Shown here: in pieces, positions 33,252 through 42,488 of the stretch
How the letters are laid out: each line of letters opens with the position of its first letter
How positions within the stretch are numbered: the first letter of the stretch is position 1
Assembly: GCF_900102345.1 (NCBI RefSeq)
Contig: NZ_FNKB01000001.1
Location: forward strand, 186,001 to 250,000
Direction: 5' to 3'
Length of the DNA stretch: 64,000 bases
Source: Leucobacter chromiiresistens
GTDB lineage: Bacteria; Actinomycetota; Actinomycetes; Actinomycetales; Microbacteriaceae
Notes under the pieces: model-generated
The model's input: only the letters and a program-made list of their open reading frames with translations
What the model was told of the DNA's origin: nothing
Database searches by the model: none
Translations under genes and position numbers: made by a program

Positions 33252-33577
33252 CCGGCGCCCGCCCCGCCGCTCCGCCGCTGCCGCCCCGCCGCCGCACCGC
33301 TCCGCCGCTGCCGCCCCGCCGCCGCTGCCGCTGCGCCGCCGCACCGCCGCTGCCGCTCCGCCGCCCCGCCACTCTGCAGCGGGGTCACTTTCGGAGGGTG
33401 TCGAAGCGGTGCAGCCCCGCGACACTCTCCGAAAGTGACCCCGCTCGCACAAAGGGGGGGGGACGGCGGCGCAGCGGCGGCGGAGCGGCAGCAGCGGCGG
33501 AGCGGTGGGCGGGGCGCGCGCAGCGCCCCCGATGCGCGCCGATAGGATCGGGGCAACGAGCACTCGAGGAGGAGCGC
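33252..33577. other. GCC-rich low-complexity intergenic region with nested hairpin
   Basis: The first 120 bases are runs of CCGCCGCTGCCGC-like units with few purines. After the central hairpin and a G9 tract (33454-33462), about 50 bases of GGCGGAGCGGCAGC-like units form the reverse complement. The whole block could fold as one large inverted repeat around the central hairpin. No coding sequence is supported; shadow frames here are artefacts of the repeats. The right end carries GAGGAGGAG, the ribosome-binding site of the amine oxidase. Confidence 0.7.
33378..33445. repeat. Long palindromic element, copy A
   Basis: Arms of 26 bases (33378-33403 and 33420-33445) pair at 25 of 26 positions around a 16-base loop. 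The left arm starts AGCGGGGTCACTTTCGG. It shares 23 of 26 bases with the left arm of the element at 34936-34993, on the other side of the amine oxidase gene. Could act as a terminator for the phosphorylase gene. Confidence 0.82.
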
Positions 33578-34891
33578 ATGGAGTCGGTCGACGTCGTCGT
33601 CATCGGAGCGGGGTTCGCGGGGCTGATCGCCGCGAGGGAGTTGAGCGCGGCGGGCCTGAGCGTCGTCGTGCTCGAGGCGCGCGATCGCGTGGGCGGGCGC
33701 ACCTGGACCGACCGCCGCTTCGGGCACGACCTCGAGCTCGGCGGCACCTGGGTGCACTGGGTGCAGCCGCACACGTGGGCCGAGATGACCCGGTACGGCC
33801 GCGACATCGAGCGCAGCCCGAGCGCCGAGGAGGCGTACTGGCGCGACGCCGACGGAACCCCGAGAACCGGCACGATCGCCGAGTTCATGGCGGTGATCGC
33901 CGACGGGCAGCAGGGCATCATCGATGACGTGCGCACCGCGATCCCCCGCGGCGTCGACCCCACGAGCGGGGGCATCGCCGAGCTCGACGCGCTCACGGTG
34001 CAGGATCGCATCGACGCCCTCGGGCTCGCCCCCGAGGCGCGCGCCGCGAACGAGTCGGTGTGGGTGGGGCACGTGAACGCCCCGCTCGATCAGGTCGGCC
34101 TGTCGAGCGCCCTCCGCTGGGTGGCCGCGACGGGTGGCCATTGGCAGCTGATGCACGAGGCGTCGGCGACGTACCGGGTGGTGGGCGGCATGAGCGCGTT
34201 TACGGCCGAGATCGCGCGCGACGTGCGGGGCGACGTGCGCCTGGGGGCGACGGTGGCGGCTGTGACGCAGGTCGCCGCCGGCGCGGAGCCCGGCGCGGAG
34301 GTCGAGCTGGTCGACGGGTCGCGGATCCGCGCCCGCCGCGTCGTCTCCACGCTCCCGGCGAACGCCCTATCGACGATCGCCTTCGACCCGCCGCTGCCGG
34401 AGGCGTGGCGGCGGCTCGGCGAGGAGCGGGTCGCGTCGCAGGGCACGAAGGCGTGGATTCGCGCGCGCGGCCATGTGCGGCGGTTCTTCGCCTACGCGAG
34501 TCAGCACGACCCGCTGTCGGTGCTCAAGGCCGAGTACTACGGCGTCGACGAGGACGGCGAGTTCACGCTGCTGGTCGCGTTCGGCCCCGATCACACGCGC
34601 CTCGACCTCGACGACGTCGCGGCGGTGCAGGCGGCGGTCGACGCCTTCCGTCCGGGCATCGAGGTGACCGCCGCCACCGGTCACGACTGGATGGCCGACC
34701 CCCTGTCGCAGAACACGTGGATGACGCACCGGCCCGGCCAGCTCACCCGGTACCTCGCCGATCTGCAGCGCCCGCACGGTGCGGTGCACTTCGCGACGAC
34801 CGACAACGCCGACCTGTGGGGCGGCTTCGTCGACGGCGCGATCGAGAGCGGTTTGCGGGAGGCACGCAGGATCGCGGCCGCGCTCGCCTGA
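33578..34891 (+). CDS. Flavin monoamine oxidase-family protein
   Basis: A 437-residue flavin amine oxidase. The N-terminal FAD motif VVVIGAGFAGLIAARELSAA is followed by the GG motif and the conserved LEARDRVGGRTWT, then LELGGTWVHWVQPHTWAEM. The C-terminal FAD contact is in NADLWGGFVDGAIESG. It should oxidise a primary or secondary amine to an aldehyde, with hydrogen peroxide produced. The ATG follows GAGGAGGAG. It is a single gene with long palindromic elements on both sides and a position near the amine uptake and oxidation block. A second relative lies at 46217. Substrate may be putrescine or another amine. Confidence 0.86.
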   Translation: MESVDVVVIGAGFAGLIAARELSAAGLSVVVLEARDRVGGRTWTDRRFGHDLELGGTWVHWVQPHTWAEMTRYGRDIERSPSAEEAYWRDADGTPRTGTIAEFMAVIADGQQGIIDDVRTAIPRGVDPTSGGIAELDALTVQDRIDALGLAPEARAANESVWVGHVNAPLDQVGLSSALRWVAATGGHWQLMHEASATYRVVGGMSAFTAEIARDVRGDVRLGATVAAVTQVAAGAEPGAEVELVDGSRIRARRVVSTLPANALSTIAFDPPLPEAWRRLGEERVASQGTKAWIRARGHVRRFFAYASQHDPLSVLKAEYYGVDEDGEFTLLVAFGPDHTRLDLDDVAAVQAAVDAFRPGIEVTAATGHDWMADPLSQNTWMTHRPGQLTRYLADLQRPHGAVHFATTDNADLWGGFVDGAIESGLREARRIAAALA

Positions 34892-34935
34892 CCGGCGAGC
34901 CCGCCCCGCCCCAACCCTCCCCCTCCTCCTTACGG

Positions 34936-34993
34936 AGCGGGGTCACTTTTGGTGCGTGTCGCGCGCGCAACACGCACGGAAAGCGACCCCGCT
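34936..34993. repeat. Long palindromic element, copy B
   Basis: Arms at 34936-34961 and 34968-34993 pair at about 22 of 26 positions around six bases. The left arm begins AGCGGGGTCACTTTTGG, nearly identical to copy A. It sits between the convergent ends of the amine oxidase and amidohydrolase genes, so it may terminate both. Confidence 0.82.
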
Positions 34994-35014
34994 CGCAAGC
35001 GGGAGTGGCGCCCC

Positions 35015-36628
35015 CTACGCCTCGTGCACCACGCGGCCGTCGACGACGGTCAGCGTGATGGGCACGGCGGGCAGCGCGTCGGCGTCGGTCGCGACGGGGT
35101 CGGCGCCCCACACCGTCAGATCCCCCACCGCGCCGATCGCGATGACGCCCCGATCGGCGTGACCGCGCGCCCGCGCGGGCCACAGCGTGTAGGCGAGCAG
35201 CGCCTCCTCGGCGGTGAGCCGCTGCGCCGGTTCGAACACGTTCGCTGACGGGTCGCCCGGGGTGTGCCGCCCGCGCGCCCACGCCATGCCGATCCGCGGA
35301 TCGTACTGCGCCACCGGCCAGTCCGATCCGAGCACGAGCGTCGCACCGGCGTCGAGCACGTCGCGCACCCGGTAGCCGGTGCTGCTGCGGCCCTCGCCGA
35401 GCCGCTTCGCCCACGTATCGCTGCCGTCGGAGGATCGCCACTGCATGTGCAGGGGCTGCATCGAGGCGGTTGTGCGGCTGCCGCGCAGCTGCTCGACGTC
35501 GGCGTCGGAGAGCACTTCGAGGTGCTCGATGGAGTGGAACGGCAGGCCGTCGCGCTCGGGGAGCGACGCGTAGACGTCGAGCACCCGGCTGACGGCGTAG
35601 TCGCCGACCGCGTGCGTGGCGATGAGCATGCCCGCGTCGTGGTAGGCGCGCACCACCTCGCCGTATCGCTCCCACGACGGCCAGAAGGCGGCGCGCCCGT
35701 CGCCGCAGGCGTCGGGCTCGTGCAGCCACGCGGTGCCGGTGTCGATGACGCCGTCGCTGAAGAGTTTGATGGCGCCGGTCTGCCAGAGGCGGCCGGCGCG
35801 ATCCTTCGCGGCGATGACGCGCTCCACGTCGGCGTCGGTGTCGCCCACGGCGTGCCAGTGGTGCACGGTGAAGCGGTGATCCAGCTCGCCCCGCTCCTCC
35901 AGTTCGGCGAGCAGCTCGACGGTGGCGTCCTTCCCGTCCATGATCGCCCCGCCGGTGAGTCCGACCGACGCGAGGCGGCGGAACATGTCGCGCAGCGCGT
36001 CGCGCTCCTCGTCGTGCGCGGGCCGAGGCGCGGCGTCGAACACGAGGTTGTAGGCGGTGGGTTCGCGCAGCTCTCCGGTCGGGTTGCCGGCCGCGTCGAC
36101 GACGATCTCGCTCGCATCGTCGAAGTCGCGGGCGCCGGTGATGCCGGCTGCGGCGAGCGCGGGTGCGGTGGCGAGCCCGGTGTGCAGGTCGTAGCAGATG
36201 AGGGCGACGGGCCGGCCCGGGGCGGCGTCGGCGATCAGGTCGCCGCGCAGGCCGGTGTGCTCGAAGGCCTCGTATTCGAGGTTCCAGCCCCGCAGCCAGG
36301 CGCCCTCGGGCAGGCGCGCGTGCTCCGCCGCCAGCGCGGCGCGCAGCTCCTCGATCGTCTCGAGGCCGCCGAGGTCGAGGCCGGCGGTCACCGACGCCGC
36401 CCAGTGCGGGTGGGTGTGCGAGTCGAAGAGGCCGGGCGTCACCGTCGCCCCGCCGACGTCGCGCGTGTCGATGCCGAACTGCGCGGCGGCTTCGGCCACC
36501 TCCTCGTCGGTGCCGACGAGCTCGATGCGCCCGGCGCGGATGAGGATCGCGGTCGCGTCGGCATCCTCCTCGGTATTGCTGCGCAGCGACGCGCCGATCA
36601 GTGCGAGGTCGCCTCCGGTGTGCTCCAT
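35015..36628 (-). CDS. YtcJ-like metal-dependent amidohydrolase
   Basis: A 537-residue amidohydrolase of the YtcJ/amidohydrolase_3 type. After a small beta-sandwich N-terminal part it shows the metal motif in TPGLFDSHTHPHWAAS, a likely metal-bridging Lys in GAIKLFSDGVIDTGTAWL, a ligand His in LIATHAVGDYAVSRVLD, one in SIEHLEVLS and the late Asp in LVLGSDWPVAQYDP. Members hydrolyse N-substituted formamides or other amides. It is the last gene of the minus-strand amine block, so it might deformylate or open an amide of the imported amine. CGGAG is upstream of the ATG. Substrate unknown. Confidence 0.86.
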   Translation of the reverse strand: MEHTGGDLALIGASLRSNTEEDADATAILIRAGRIELVGTDEEVAEAAAQFGIDTRDVGGATVTPGLFDSHTHPHWAASVTAGLDLGGLETIEELRAALAAEHARLPEGAWLRGWNLEYEAFEHTGLRGDLIADAAPGRPVALICYDLHTGLATAPALAAAGITGARDFDDASEIVVDAAGNPTGELREPTAYNLVFDAAPRPAHDEERDALRDMFRRLASVGLTGGAIMDGKDATVELLAELEERGELDHRFTVHHWHAVGDTDADVERVIAAKDRAGRLWQTGAIKLFSDGVIDTGTAWLHEPDACGDGRAAFWPSWERYGEVVRAYHDAGMLIATHAVGDYAVSRVLDVYASLPERDGLPFHSIEHLEVLSDADVEQLRGSRTTASMQPLHMQWRSSDGSDTWAKRLGEGRSSTGYRVRDVLDAGATLVLGSDWPVAQYDPRIGMAWARGRHTPGDPSANVFEPAQRLTAEEALLAYTLWPARARGHADRGVIAIGAVGDLTVWGADPVATDADALPAVPITLTVVDGRVVHEA

Positions 36629-36717
36629 GGTGCTCCGTTCTGGTGGTGATCGGTGGGCGGTTCGGGCCGTGCGGGGGGCGGGCTCAGTGCCCACCGCCGG
36701 GGGTGCGGGCGGCGGGC

Positions 36718-37923
36718 TCAGTGCCGGCCGATTGGGCTGTAGTGGCGGCGCGGGGCCGTCTCCGCTCCGAATCGGGTCGGATCCCAGTGCCGGTCGAACT
36801 CCGCGTCGGAGGGGTCGCCCGCCACGAGCGCGGGGAGGTACTCCCCCATGAACGCAGCGTACTTGAATCCCTCGCCGGAGTCGCCGCAGGCGAGCACGAC
36901 CGAGGGGTGGGTGCGCCCGATGATGAAGTCGCCGTCGCCGGAGTCGGTCCAGGTGCAGACCTGGGCGCCGAGCACGCGGGGTGCGATGGCGGTGAGGTCG
37001 CGCTCGACCCTGGCGCGGATCGTCTCGGTGCGCGCGGGATCGGGGGCGCGGTCGAGGTCGTCGCCGAGCGTGCCGCCGGTGAGGGCGCGCAGCGGGCGGT
37101 CGAGCCCGATCTTGTACCCGGCCGTTCCGTTGGGCATCGCGTACACGCCCGCGGAGTCGGGGCCGTCGGCGGCGGGCACCGCCTGCGGGCAGTCCACGAG
37201 CCCGGGGAGATCGGGTGCGGGGGGCGCGGCCGCTGGGTCGCCCACGTAGACGACCTGCTCGATGTAGGGGGTGAGCGGCAGCGCGATGCCGAGGCCGGAC
37301 AGCAGCTCCGCCGTGCCCGGCCCGGCCGCGACGAGCACCTGGTCGGCGGTGCGGCTCGCGCCGTCCGCGAACCGCACGGTCGCGGAGCCGTCGCCCGGCT
37401 CGATCGCGGTGACGCGCGTCTGGGGCAGGTAGGCTCCCCCGGCGTCGACGAAGGCTGCGAGCGCTCGGTCGAGGAGGCGGTGGATGTGCACCACGCCCGC
37501 CTGCTCGACGTAGAGCGCGTCGCGGCCGTCGGGGCGCAGCCCGGCGAAGGCGTCCCCCACCCGGTCGGCGGCGATGCGCTCGACGGGTTCGCCGATCGCG
37601 GTGAGCGACGCGGCGACGGCGGGCAGGGAGGCGTCGTCGCGCCAGAGCAGCCCGGTGCGGCGGTGCACGGCCTCGCCGAGCCGCTCGCCGAGGCGCTCCA
37701 TCGCGTCGAGCGTGCCGCGCAGCGAGCGCGCCCGCCACGGCTGCGTGTCGGCCAGGCGCCACAGCCGCGTGCTGCCGCCGTTCGACGCCTCGGGGCCGCC
37801 CGGCGCGAAGCGCTCGATCAGGGTGACGTTCCACCCGCGATCCTGCAGCCCGAGTGCGGCGGGGAGCCCCCAGGCGCCCGCCCCCACCACGATCGCCGTC
37901 GGGCGACCCGCTCTCGTCGTCAT
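36718..37923 (-). CDS. Monomeric sarcosine oxidase/N-methyltryptophan oxidase-like flavoenzyme
   Basis: A 401-residue FAD oxidase of the DAO superfamily. FAD-binding AIVVGAGAWGLPAALGL is at residues 10-26. Cys323 in QVCTWTDSGDGDFIIG matches the cysteine that binds FAD covalently in monomeric sarcosine oxidase, and Lys271 in AGYKIGLD matches its oxygen-activating lysine. The SGEGFKYAAFMGE motif near the C-terminus also fits. It should oxidise a secondary N-methyl or cyclic amine to an imine and hydrogen peroxide. It lies four bases after a cupin gene and 89 bases before the amidohydrolase on the same strand. Confidence 0.87.
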   Translation of the reverse strand: MTTRAGRPTAIVVGAGAWGLPAALGLQDRGWNVTLIERFAPGGPEASNGGSTRLWRLADTQPWRARSLRGTLDAMERLGERLGEAVHRRTGLLWRDDASLPAVAASLTAIGEPVERIAADRVGDAFAGLRPDGRDALYVEQAGVVHIHRLLDRALAAFVDAGGAYLPQTRVTAIEPGDGSATVRFADGASRTADQVLVAAGPGTAELLSGLGIALPLTPYIEQVVYVGDPAAAPPAPDLPGLVDCPQAVPAADGPDSAGVYAMPNGTAGYKIGLDRPLRALTGGTLGDDLDRAPDPARTETIRARVERDLTAIAPRVLGAQVCTWTDSGDGDFIIGRTHPSVVLACGDSGEGFKYAAFMGEYLPALVAGDPSDAEFDRHWDPTRFGAETAPRRHYSPIGRH

Positions 37924-37927
37924 GCGG

Positions 37928-38287
37928 TCAGTCCGCGATGGTGGTGAAGTGCTTGCGCAGCGGCTCGTGCACGCGCCAGACGCCGACCCAGCCGGAGGGC
38001 ATGACCATGACGTCGCCGGGCCCGAACTCCTCGGGCTCCTCGCCGGCGACCTCGACGGTCACGCGGCCCGAGAGGATCGTGCAGATCTCGGTGTAGCCGA
38101 GGCGCTCGGCGGTGAAGTCGCCCGCGGTGCACTCCCACAGCCCGGTCGTGATGCGGGCGTCGTCCCAGACGGTGGCGGAGGCCTCGGTCTGGCCCGGGGT
38201 CAGCGCCGTCGGTTTCGGCGCGTGGCCGCCGAGGTCGAGGGTGTCGGTGCCGTGCGCGGCGTGCGTGCGGACGGTGGTGGTGGTCAT
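37928..38287 (-). CDS. Small cupin-domain protein (EutQ/DUF861 type)
   Basis: A 119-residue single-domain cupin. The barrel motifs are TEICTILSGRVTVEV and FGPGDVMVMPSGWVGVWRVHE; the usual metal-binding His positions are mostly replaced, which is common in the DUF861/EutQ-like group. These small cupins often accompany amine and polyamine oxidase genes in actinobacteria and proteobacteria, with an unproven function in binding or protecting an intermediate. It is placed between the PuuB-like and sarcosine-oxidase-like genes with gaps of 28 and 4 bases. Confidence 0.85.
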   Translation of the reverse strand: MTTTTVRTHAAHGTDTLDLGGHAPKPTALTPGQTEASATVWDDARITTGLWECTAGDFTAERLGYTEICTILSGRVTVEVAGEEPEEFGPGDVMVMPSGWVGVWRVHEPLRKHFTTIAD

Positions 38288-38315
38288 GCGTGCTGCTCCT
38301 CTGAGGGTGATGGGG

Positions 38316-39686
38316 TCAGTGCCGTCCGGTGACGACGTCGGCGATGTGCGCGATGGGCGAGGTCTGCGGTCGGCCCGCGAGCTCCGAGCGGTCGGCGAGC
38401 CCGTACGCCGCGTACAGGCCCTTCGTGGCGAGCCAGCGCAACGGCTCCGGCTCCCACTTGCGCACCCGGTGGTTGACCCAGGGCAGCCCGGTGATCTCGG
38501 TGTCGTTGCCGATGATGAGGTCGGCGATGGTGCGGCCGGCGAGGTTCGTCGACGTGACGCCCGTGCCGACGTACCCGCCGCCCCAGGCGATGCCCGTCGC
38601 CCGGTCGAGCCCCACGGTCGCCGCCCAGTCGCGCGGCACGCCGAGCACGCCCGACCACACGTGGTCGATGGCGGCGTTGCGGGTCACTGGGAAGAAGCGG
38701 TGCAGGATCTCGCTGAGCGTCTCGACCGTCACCTCGGGCGTGCGGCCGTCGGTGTCGGTTTTCGACCCGAACTGGTAGGGGACGCCGCGGCCGCCGATCG
38801 CGATGCGGTCGTCGGCGGTGCGCTGCGCGTACATGTAGACGTGCGCGAAGTCGCCGAGCACTTCGCCCTGGTTCCAGCGCAGCTCGTCCCACACGTCGGC
38901 GCCGAGCGGCTCGGTGGCGATGAGCGAGGAGTTCATCGGCAGCCAGAGGCGGTGCAGCCCCTTGAGGTTGGCGGTGAACCCCTCGGTGGCGCGCACCACG
39001 TACTCGGCGGAGACGGTGCCGTGCGTGGTGTGCACGCGGTGGGGGGCGATCTCGACGACGCGGGTGCGCTCGTAGATCTCGACGCCGAGGCGCTCCGCGG
39101 CGGCGGCGAGGCCCGCGACGAGCTTCGCCGGCTGGATGCGCGCGGCGTGCGGGTGCCAGACGGCTGCCCGGGTGTGGGCGACGTTGATCTTGGCCTGCGC
39201 CTCGGGCTGCTCGAGGAGTTCGAGGTCGGTGTGCTTCCACCGCTGCTCCGACGCGGCGAAGGCTCGCAGCCGCGACTCCTGCGCCGGCGTGTACGCGACG
39301 CCGAACTCGCCGCCGCGCTTGATATCGGCGTCGATCCCCTCGGCCTCGGCGACGCGGATCACCTCGTCGACCGTCTCGTTCATGGCGCGCTGGAACCGCT
39401 CGACGGCGTCGCGCCCGTGGGTCTTCTCGTACTGCTCGCGGCCGCCCGTGACCGAGTTCGTCAGCCAGCCGCCGTTGCGGCCCGACGCGCCGTAGCCGGC
39501 GTGCCGCTGCTCGATGACGACGACCCGCAGTTCGGGGCGCTGCTGCTTCAGGTAGTACGCGGTCCAGAGGCCCGTGTACCCCGCGCCGACGATGGCCACG
39601 TCGGCGGTGAGGTTGCCGGGGAGCGCGGGGCGCGGGGTCGGTGCCCCGATCTGCTGCCACCAGTGGGAGACGTTGCCGTTGATCAT
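38316..39686 (-). CDS. PuuB-like FAD-dependent amine oxidase
   Basis: A 456-residue FAD oxidase of the gamma-glutamylputrescine oxidase/OrdL group. FAD-binding VAIVGAGYTGLWTAYYL is at residues 30-46, with the family marker GYGASGRNGGWLTNSV after it and a C-terminal WGGGYVGTGVTSTNLAGRT. PuuB oxidises gamma-glutamylputrescine to the aldehyde, releasing ammonia and hydrogen peroxide. No glutamylputrescine synthetase or hydrolase is present in the window, so the substrate may be a different amine. It follows the potA-like gene after 103 bases and probably shares its transcript. Confidence 0.86.
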   Translation of the reverse strand: MINGNVSHWWQQIGAPTPRPALPGNLTADVAIVGAGYTGLWTAYYLKQQRPELRVVVIEQRHAGYGASGRNGGWLTNSVTGGREQYEKTHGRDAVERFQRAMNETVDEVIRVAEAEGIDADIKRGGEFGVAYTPAQESRLRAFAASEQRWKHTDLELLEQPEAQAKINVAHTRAAVWHPHAARIQPAKLVAGLAAAAERLGVEIYERTRVVEIAPHRVHTTHGTVSAEYVVRATEGFTANLKGLHRLWLPMNSSLIATEPLGADVWDELRWNQGEVLGDFAHVYMYAQRTADDRIAIGGRGVPYQFGSKTDTDGRTPEVTVETLSEILHRFFPVTRNAAIDHVWSGVLGVPRDWAATVGLDRATGIAWGGGYVGTGVTSTNLAGRTIADLIIGNDTEITGLPWVNHRVRKWEPEPLRWLATKGLYAAYGLADRSELAGRPQTSPIAHIADVVTGRH

Positions 39687-39789
39687 GAGTATCGGTCTTT
39701 CTGCCGCATCGGGCGTCGTGGGAGAAGAGCGGGCGGGTGGAGTGGGGTGGATCGGCGCGCGCCGCGCCGGGTGCGCGTCGACCCGGGTG

Positions 39790-40806
39790 TCAGAGCGGGA
39801 AGACGGAGGCCGAGCCGGGGTTCCAGCTGAGCCAGGCCGACTCGTTCTCGCCGTGCAGCCAGTCGAGCCCGCGGTCGCCGCGCACGACGCCGGTCGAGCC
39901 GTCGGGCAGCACGATCTCGTACTTCCATCCCGAGCCCAGGTAGATCGCCTGCCGCACGGTCACCGGCACCGCGGGGCGGCCGGGCGCCGCGCCATCGGCC
40001 GTCGCGTGGAGCTCGCCGTGCTCGGGGCGCACCACCGTGATCGTCGATCCGTCATCGCTCGTGATCTTCGTGGATTCGCCGATGAAGCCGGCGACGAAGA
40101 GGGAGGCGGGGCGCTCGTACAGGTCCTCCGACGTGCCGACCTGCTCGATGCGGCCCTCGTTGAAGACGGCGATGCGATCGGACAGGGTGAGCGCCTCCTC
40201 CTGGTCGTGGGTGACGAAGACGAAGGTGCGGCCCACCTCGCGGTGCACGCGCCGCAGCTCGAGCTGCAGGCGCTCCCGCAGCTGCTTGTCGAGCGCGCCC
40301 AGCGGCTCGTCGAGCAGCAGCACCTTCGGCTCGAAGACGAGCGCGCGGGCGAGCGCCACGCGCTGCTGCTGCCCGCCCGACAGCTCCTTGGGGTGACGCT
40401 CCTCGTACCCCTCGAGGCCGGCGGTGACGAGGGCCGCCCGGGCGCGGACGGCGGCATCGGCCTTCGCCACTCTGCGCTGCTTCAGTGGGAACAGCACGTT
40501 GTCGAGCACCGAGAGGTGCGGGAACAGGGCGTAGTGCTGGAACACGATGCCGAGGCCGCGCTTGTGCACGGGCACGTCGTCCATGCGCCGGCCGTCGATC
40601 TCGACGTACCCCTCGGTGAGATCGGTGAATCCCGCGATCAGGTTGAGCGTGGTCGTCTTCCCGGATCCCGATGGCCCGAGGAAGGTCATGAACTCGCCGG
40701 CCTCGACGCGCAGGGAGACGTCGTCGAGGGCGATGGACTTCGGGTAGTGCTTCGAGACTCCTGCGAGCAGGATCTCCGCACCGCGCTGGTTACGCTCGTC
40801 GGGCAC
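39790..40806 (-). CDS. Polyamine-type ABC importer ATPase (PotA-like)
   Basis: A 338-residue ATPase with Walker A GPSGSGKTTT, Q-loop region VFQHYALFPHLSVLDNV, signature LSGGQQQRVALARAL, Walker B VLLLDEPLGALD and a C-terminal TOBE regulatory domain (about residues 240-338). This is the PotA/FbpC type that powers import of polyamines and related solutes. It starts with GTG at 40806 and overlaps the PotC-like gene by 17 bases. With PotD, PotB and PotC homologues encoded just upstream, the importer is complete. Confidence 0.9.
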   Translation of the reverse strand: MPDERNQRGAEILLAGVSKHYPKSIALDDVSLRVEAGEFMTFLGPSGSGKTTTLNLIAGFTDLTEGYVEIDGRRMDDVPVHKRGLGIVFQHYALFPHLSVLDNVLFPLKQRRVAKADAAVRARAALVTAGLEGYEERHPKELSGGQQQRVALARALVFEPKVLLLDEPLGALDKQLRERLQLELRRVHREVGRTFVFVTHDQEEALTLSDRIAVFNEGRIEQVGTSEDLYERPASLFVAGFIGESTKITSDDGSTITVVRPEHGELHATADGAAPGRPAVPVTVRQAIYLGSGWKYEIVLPDGSTGVVRGDRGLDWLHGENESAWLSWNPGSASVFPL

Positions 40807-41596
40807 GGTTTTTCCTTCCGGTCAGCACCAGCGCGCCGATCACGAGCACGGTGGTGAACACGAGAATGACGGTCGCGGCTGCGGCGAGCGTCGGGTCGGT
40901 ATCGCGAGTGACACTCGCGTACATGAGCACTGGGAGGGTGTTCAGGTAGGGGCTCTTGATGAAGAGGGAGAGCACGACCTCGTCGAACGAGGTGACGAAC
41001 GCGAAGAGCGCCCCCGACACGATGCCGGGCACGATGTTCGGCAGCGTCACCGTGAGGAACGTCTTCAGTCGGCTCGCCCCGAGGCTGAGCGCGGCGAGCT
41101 CGAGCCGGTCGTCGAAGCCCGCGAACCCCGCGGTGATCGCGATCACCGTGAACGGCAGCGCGAGCACGGTGTGCGCGAGCACGAAGCCGATCACCGTGCC
41201 GACGAGGCCGAGCTTCAAGAAGACCGCGTAGATGCCGATCGCCACCACGATGCCCGGCACCACCATCGGGGCGAGCAGGCCGATGCGCAGCGTGGTCGAC
41301 ATCCGCTTGCTCGTGAGCGCCCGCAGCCCGAGGGCCGCGAGGAGCCCGAGCACCGTCGCGAGCAGGGCGACGAGCAGGCCGACGAGCAGCGAGTTGGTGA
41401 GCGCCGACGTCCACGCCCGGTTCGAGAAGAACGACTCGTACCACTGCAGCGACCACGTCTCGGGCGGAAACGCGAACGACGCCTTGCCGGTGAAGCTCAG
41501 CGGGATCACCACGAGGGTGGGCGCGATGAGCCAGAACGCCACCAGCACACTGAAGGCCCACAGCACCACACGCGTGACGGGATGGATCTTGATCAT
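40790..41596 (-). CDS. Polyamine-type ABC importer permease (PotC-like)
   Basis: A 268-residue permease with six hydrophobic segments. The EAA coupling loop reads ELAALSLGASRLKTFLTVTLPNIVPGI, the PotC/PotI type. The ATG at 41596 overlaps the stop of the PotB-like gene by one base (TGATG), which implies translational coupling. It forms the membrane channel with PotB and is driven by the PotA-like ATPase downstream. Confidence 0.9.
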   Translation of the reverse strand: MIKIHPVTRVVLWAFSVLVAFWLIAPTLVVIPLSFTGKASFAFPPETWSLQWYESFFSNRAWTSALTNSLLVGLLVALLATVLGLLAALGLRALTSKRMSTTLRIGLLAPMVVPGIVVAIGIYAVFLKLGLVGTVIGFVLAHTVLALPFTVIAITAGFAGFDDRLELAALSLGASRLKTFLTVTLPNIVPGIVSGALFAFVTSFDEVVLSLFIKSPYLNTLPVLMYASVTRDTDPTLAAAATVILVFTTVLVIGALVLTGRKNRARRA

Positions 41597-42477
41597 CAGA
41601 ACACCTCCACGGCGAGGCCCTTGCGGCGCGCCGATCTCACGATGAGACCGACGACGGCGAGCAGCAAAAACGTCGCGACGAGCAGGATCACGCCGAGCGC
41701 TCCGCCGCGGCCCCATTCGAGCAGACTGCTCACCTGCGCGTAGATCGCCTGCGCGAGCATGCTGTCCGACGGCGACCCGAGCAGCGCCGGGGTGACGTAG
41801 AAGCCGAGCGACTGGATGAACACCATCAGCGAGCCCGCCGCGATGCCCGGGATCGAGAGGGGCAGGAAGACCCGCAGGAACGCGACCGACGGGCGCGCGC
41901 CGAGCGAGCGGGCCGCGGTGACGAGCCGGCCGTCGATGCCGCTCATCACGGCGTAGAGCGGCAGCACCATGAACGGCATGAGCACCTGGCTCAGGCCGAT
42001 GAGCACGCCCGTGTTGCTGCGCAGCAGCTGGAAGGGCCCGATGCCGAGGAACTCGAAGAACGTGTTCACGACGCCGGAATCCTGCAGCAGCACGATCCAG
42101 GCGAAGGTGCGGATCATCAGCGAGGTCCAGAACGGGATCAGCGAGATCACCACGAGCGCGGCGCGCGCCCGGGGCCCGACCACGGTCATGAGGAACGCGT
42201 ACGGGTAGGCGAGCAGCAGGCAGATGACGGTCGCGAGGAACGCGTTGCCGAAGGTGCGGCCGAGGATCTCGAGATTCTGCGGGTTCTGCAGCGCCCAGGT
42301 GTAGTTGCCGAAGCCGAGCTCGGGTTCGCTGACGCTGCGCCACATGCTCTCGAACACCGGGTACGCGAACACGCCGAGGAGCAGCGCGTAGGCGGGGAGC
42401 AGGAGCAGCAGCGCCCGGGCGGGTGCGCGCCGCGAGGTGTTCGCGGCGCGCACCACGGGGAGGTTCGTGGTGGTCAC
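41596..42477 (-). CDS. Polyamine-type ABC importer permease (PotB-like)
   Basis: A 293-residue permease with six hydrophobic segments and an EAA loop, VTAARSLGARPSVAFLRVFLPLSIPGI. A large periplasmic-side loop after segment 1 (about residues 45-65) is usual for PotB/PotH. The start is GTG at 42477, 11 bases after the PotD-like stop. It pairs with the PotC-like permease. Confidence 0.9.
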   Translation of the reverse strand: MTTTNLPVVRAANTSRRAPARALLLLLPAYALLLGVFAYPVFESMWRSVSEPELGFGNYTWALQNPQNLEILGRTFGNAFLATVICLLLAYPYAFLMTVVGPRARAALVVISLIPFWTSLMIRTFAWIVLLQDSGVVNTFFEFLGIGPFQLLRSNTGVLIGLSQVLMPFMVLPLYAVMSGIDGRLVTAARSLGARPSVAFLRVFLPLSIPGIAAGSLMVFIQSLGFYVTPALLGSPSDSMLAQAIYAQVSSLLEWGRGGALGVILLVATFLLLAVVGLIVRSARRKGLAVEVF

Positions 42478-42488
42478 GGGTTACCAGC

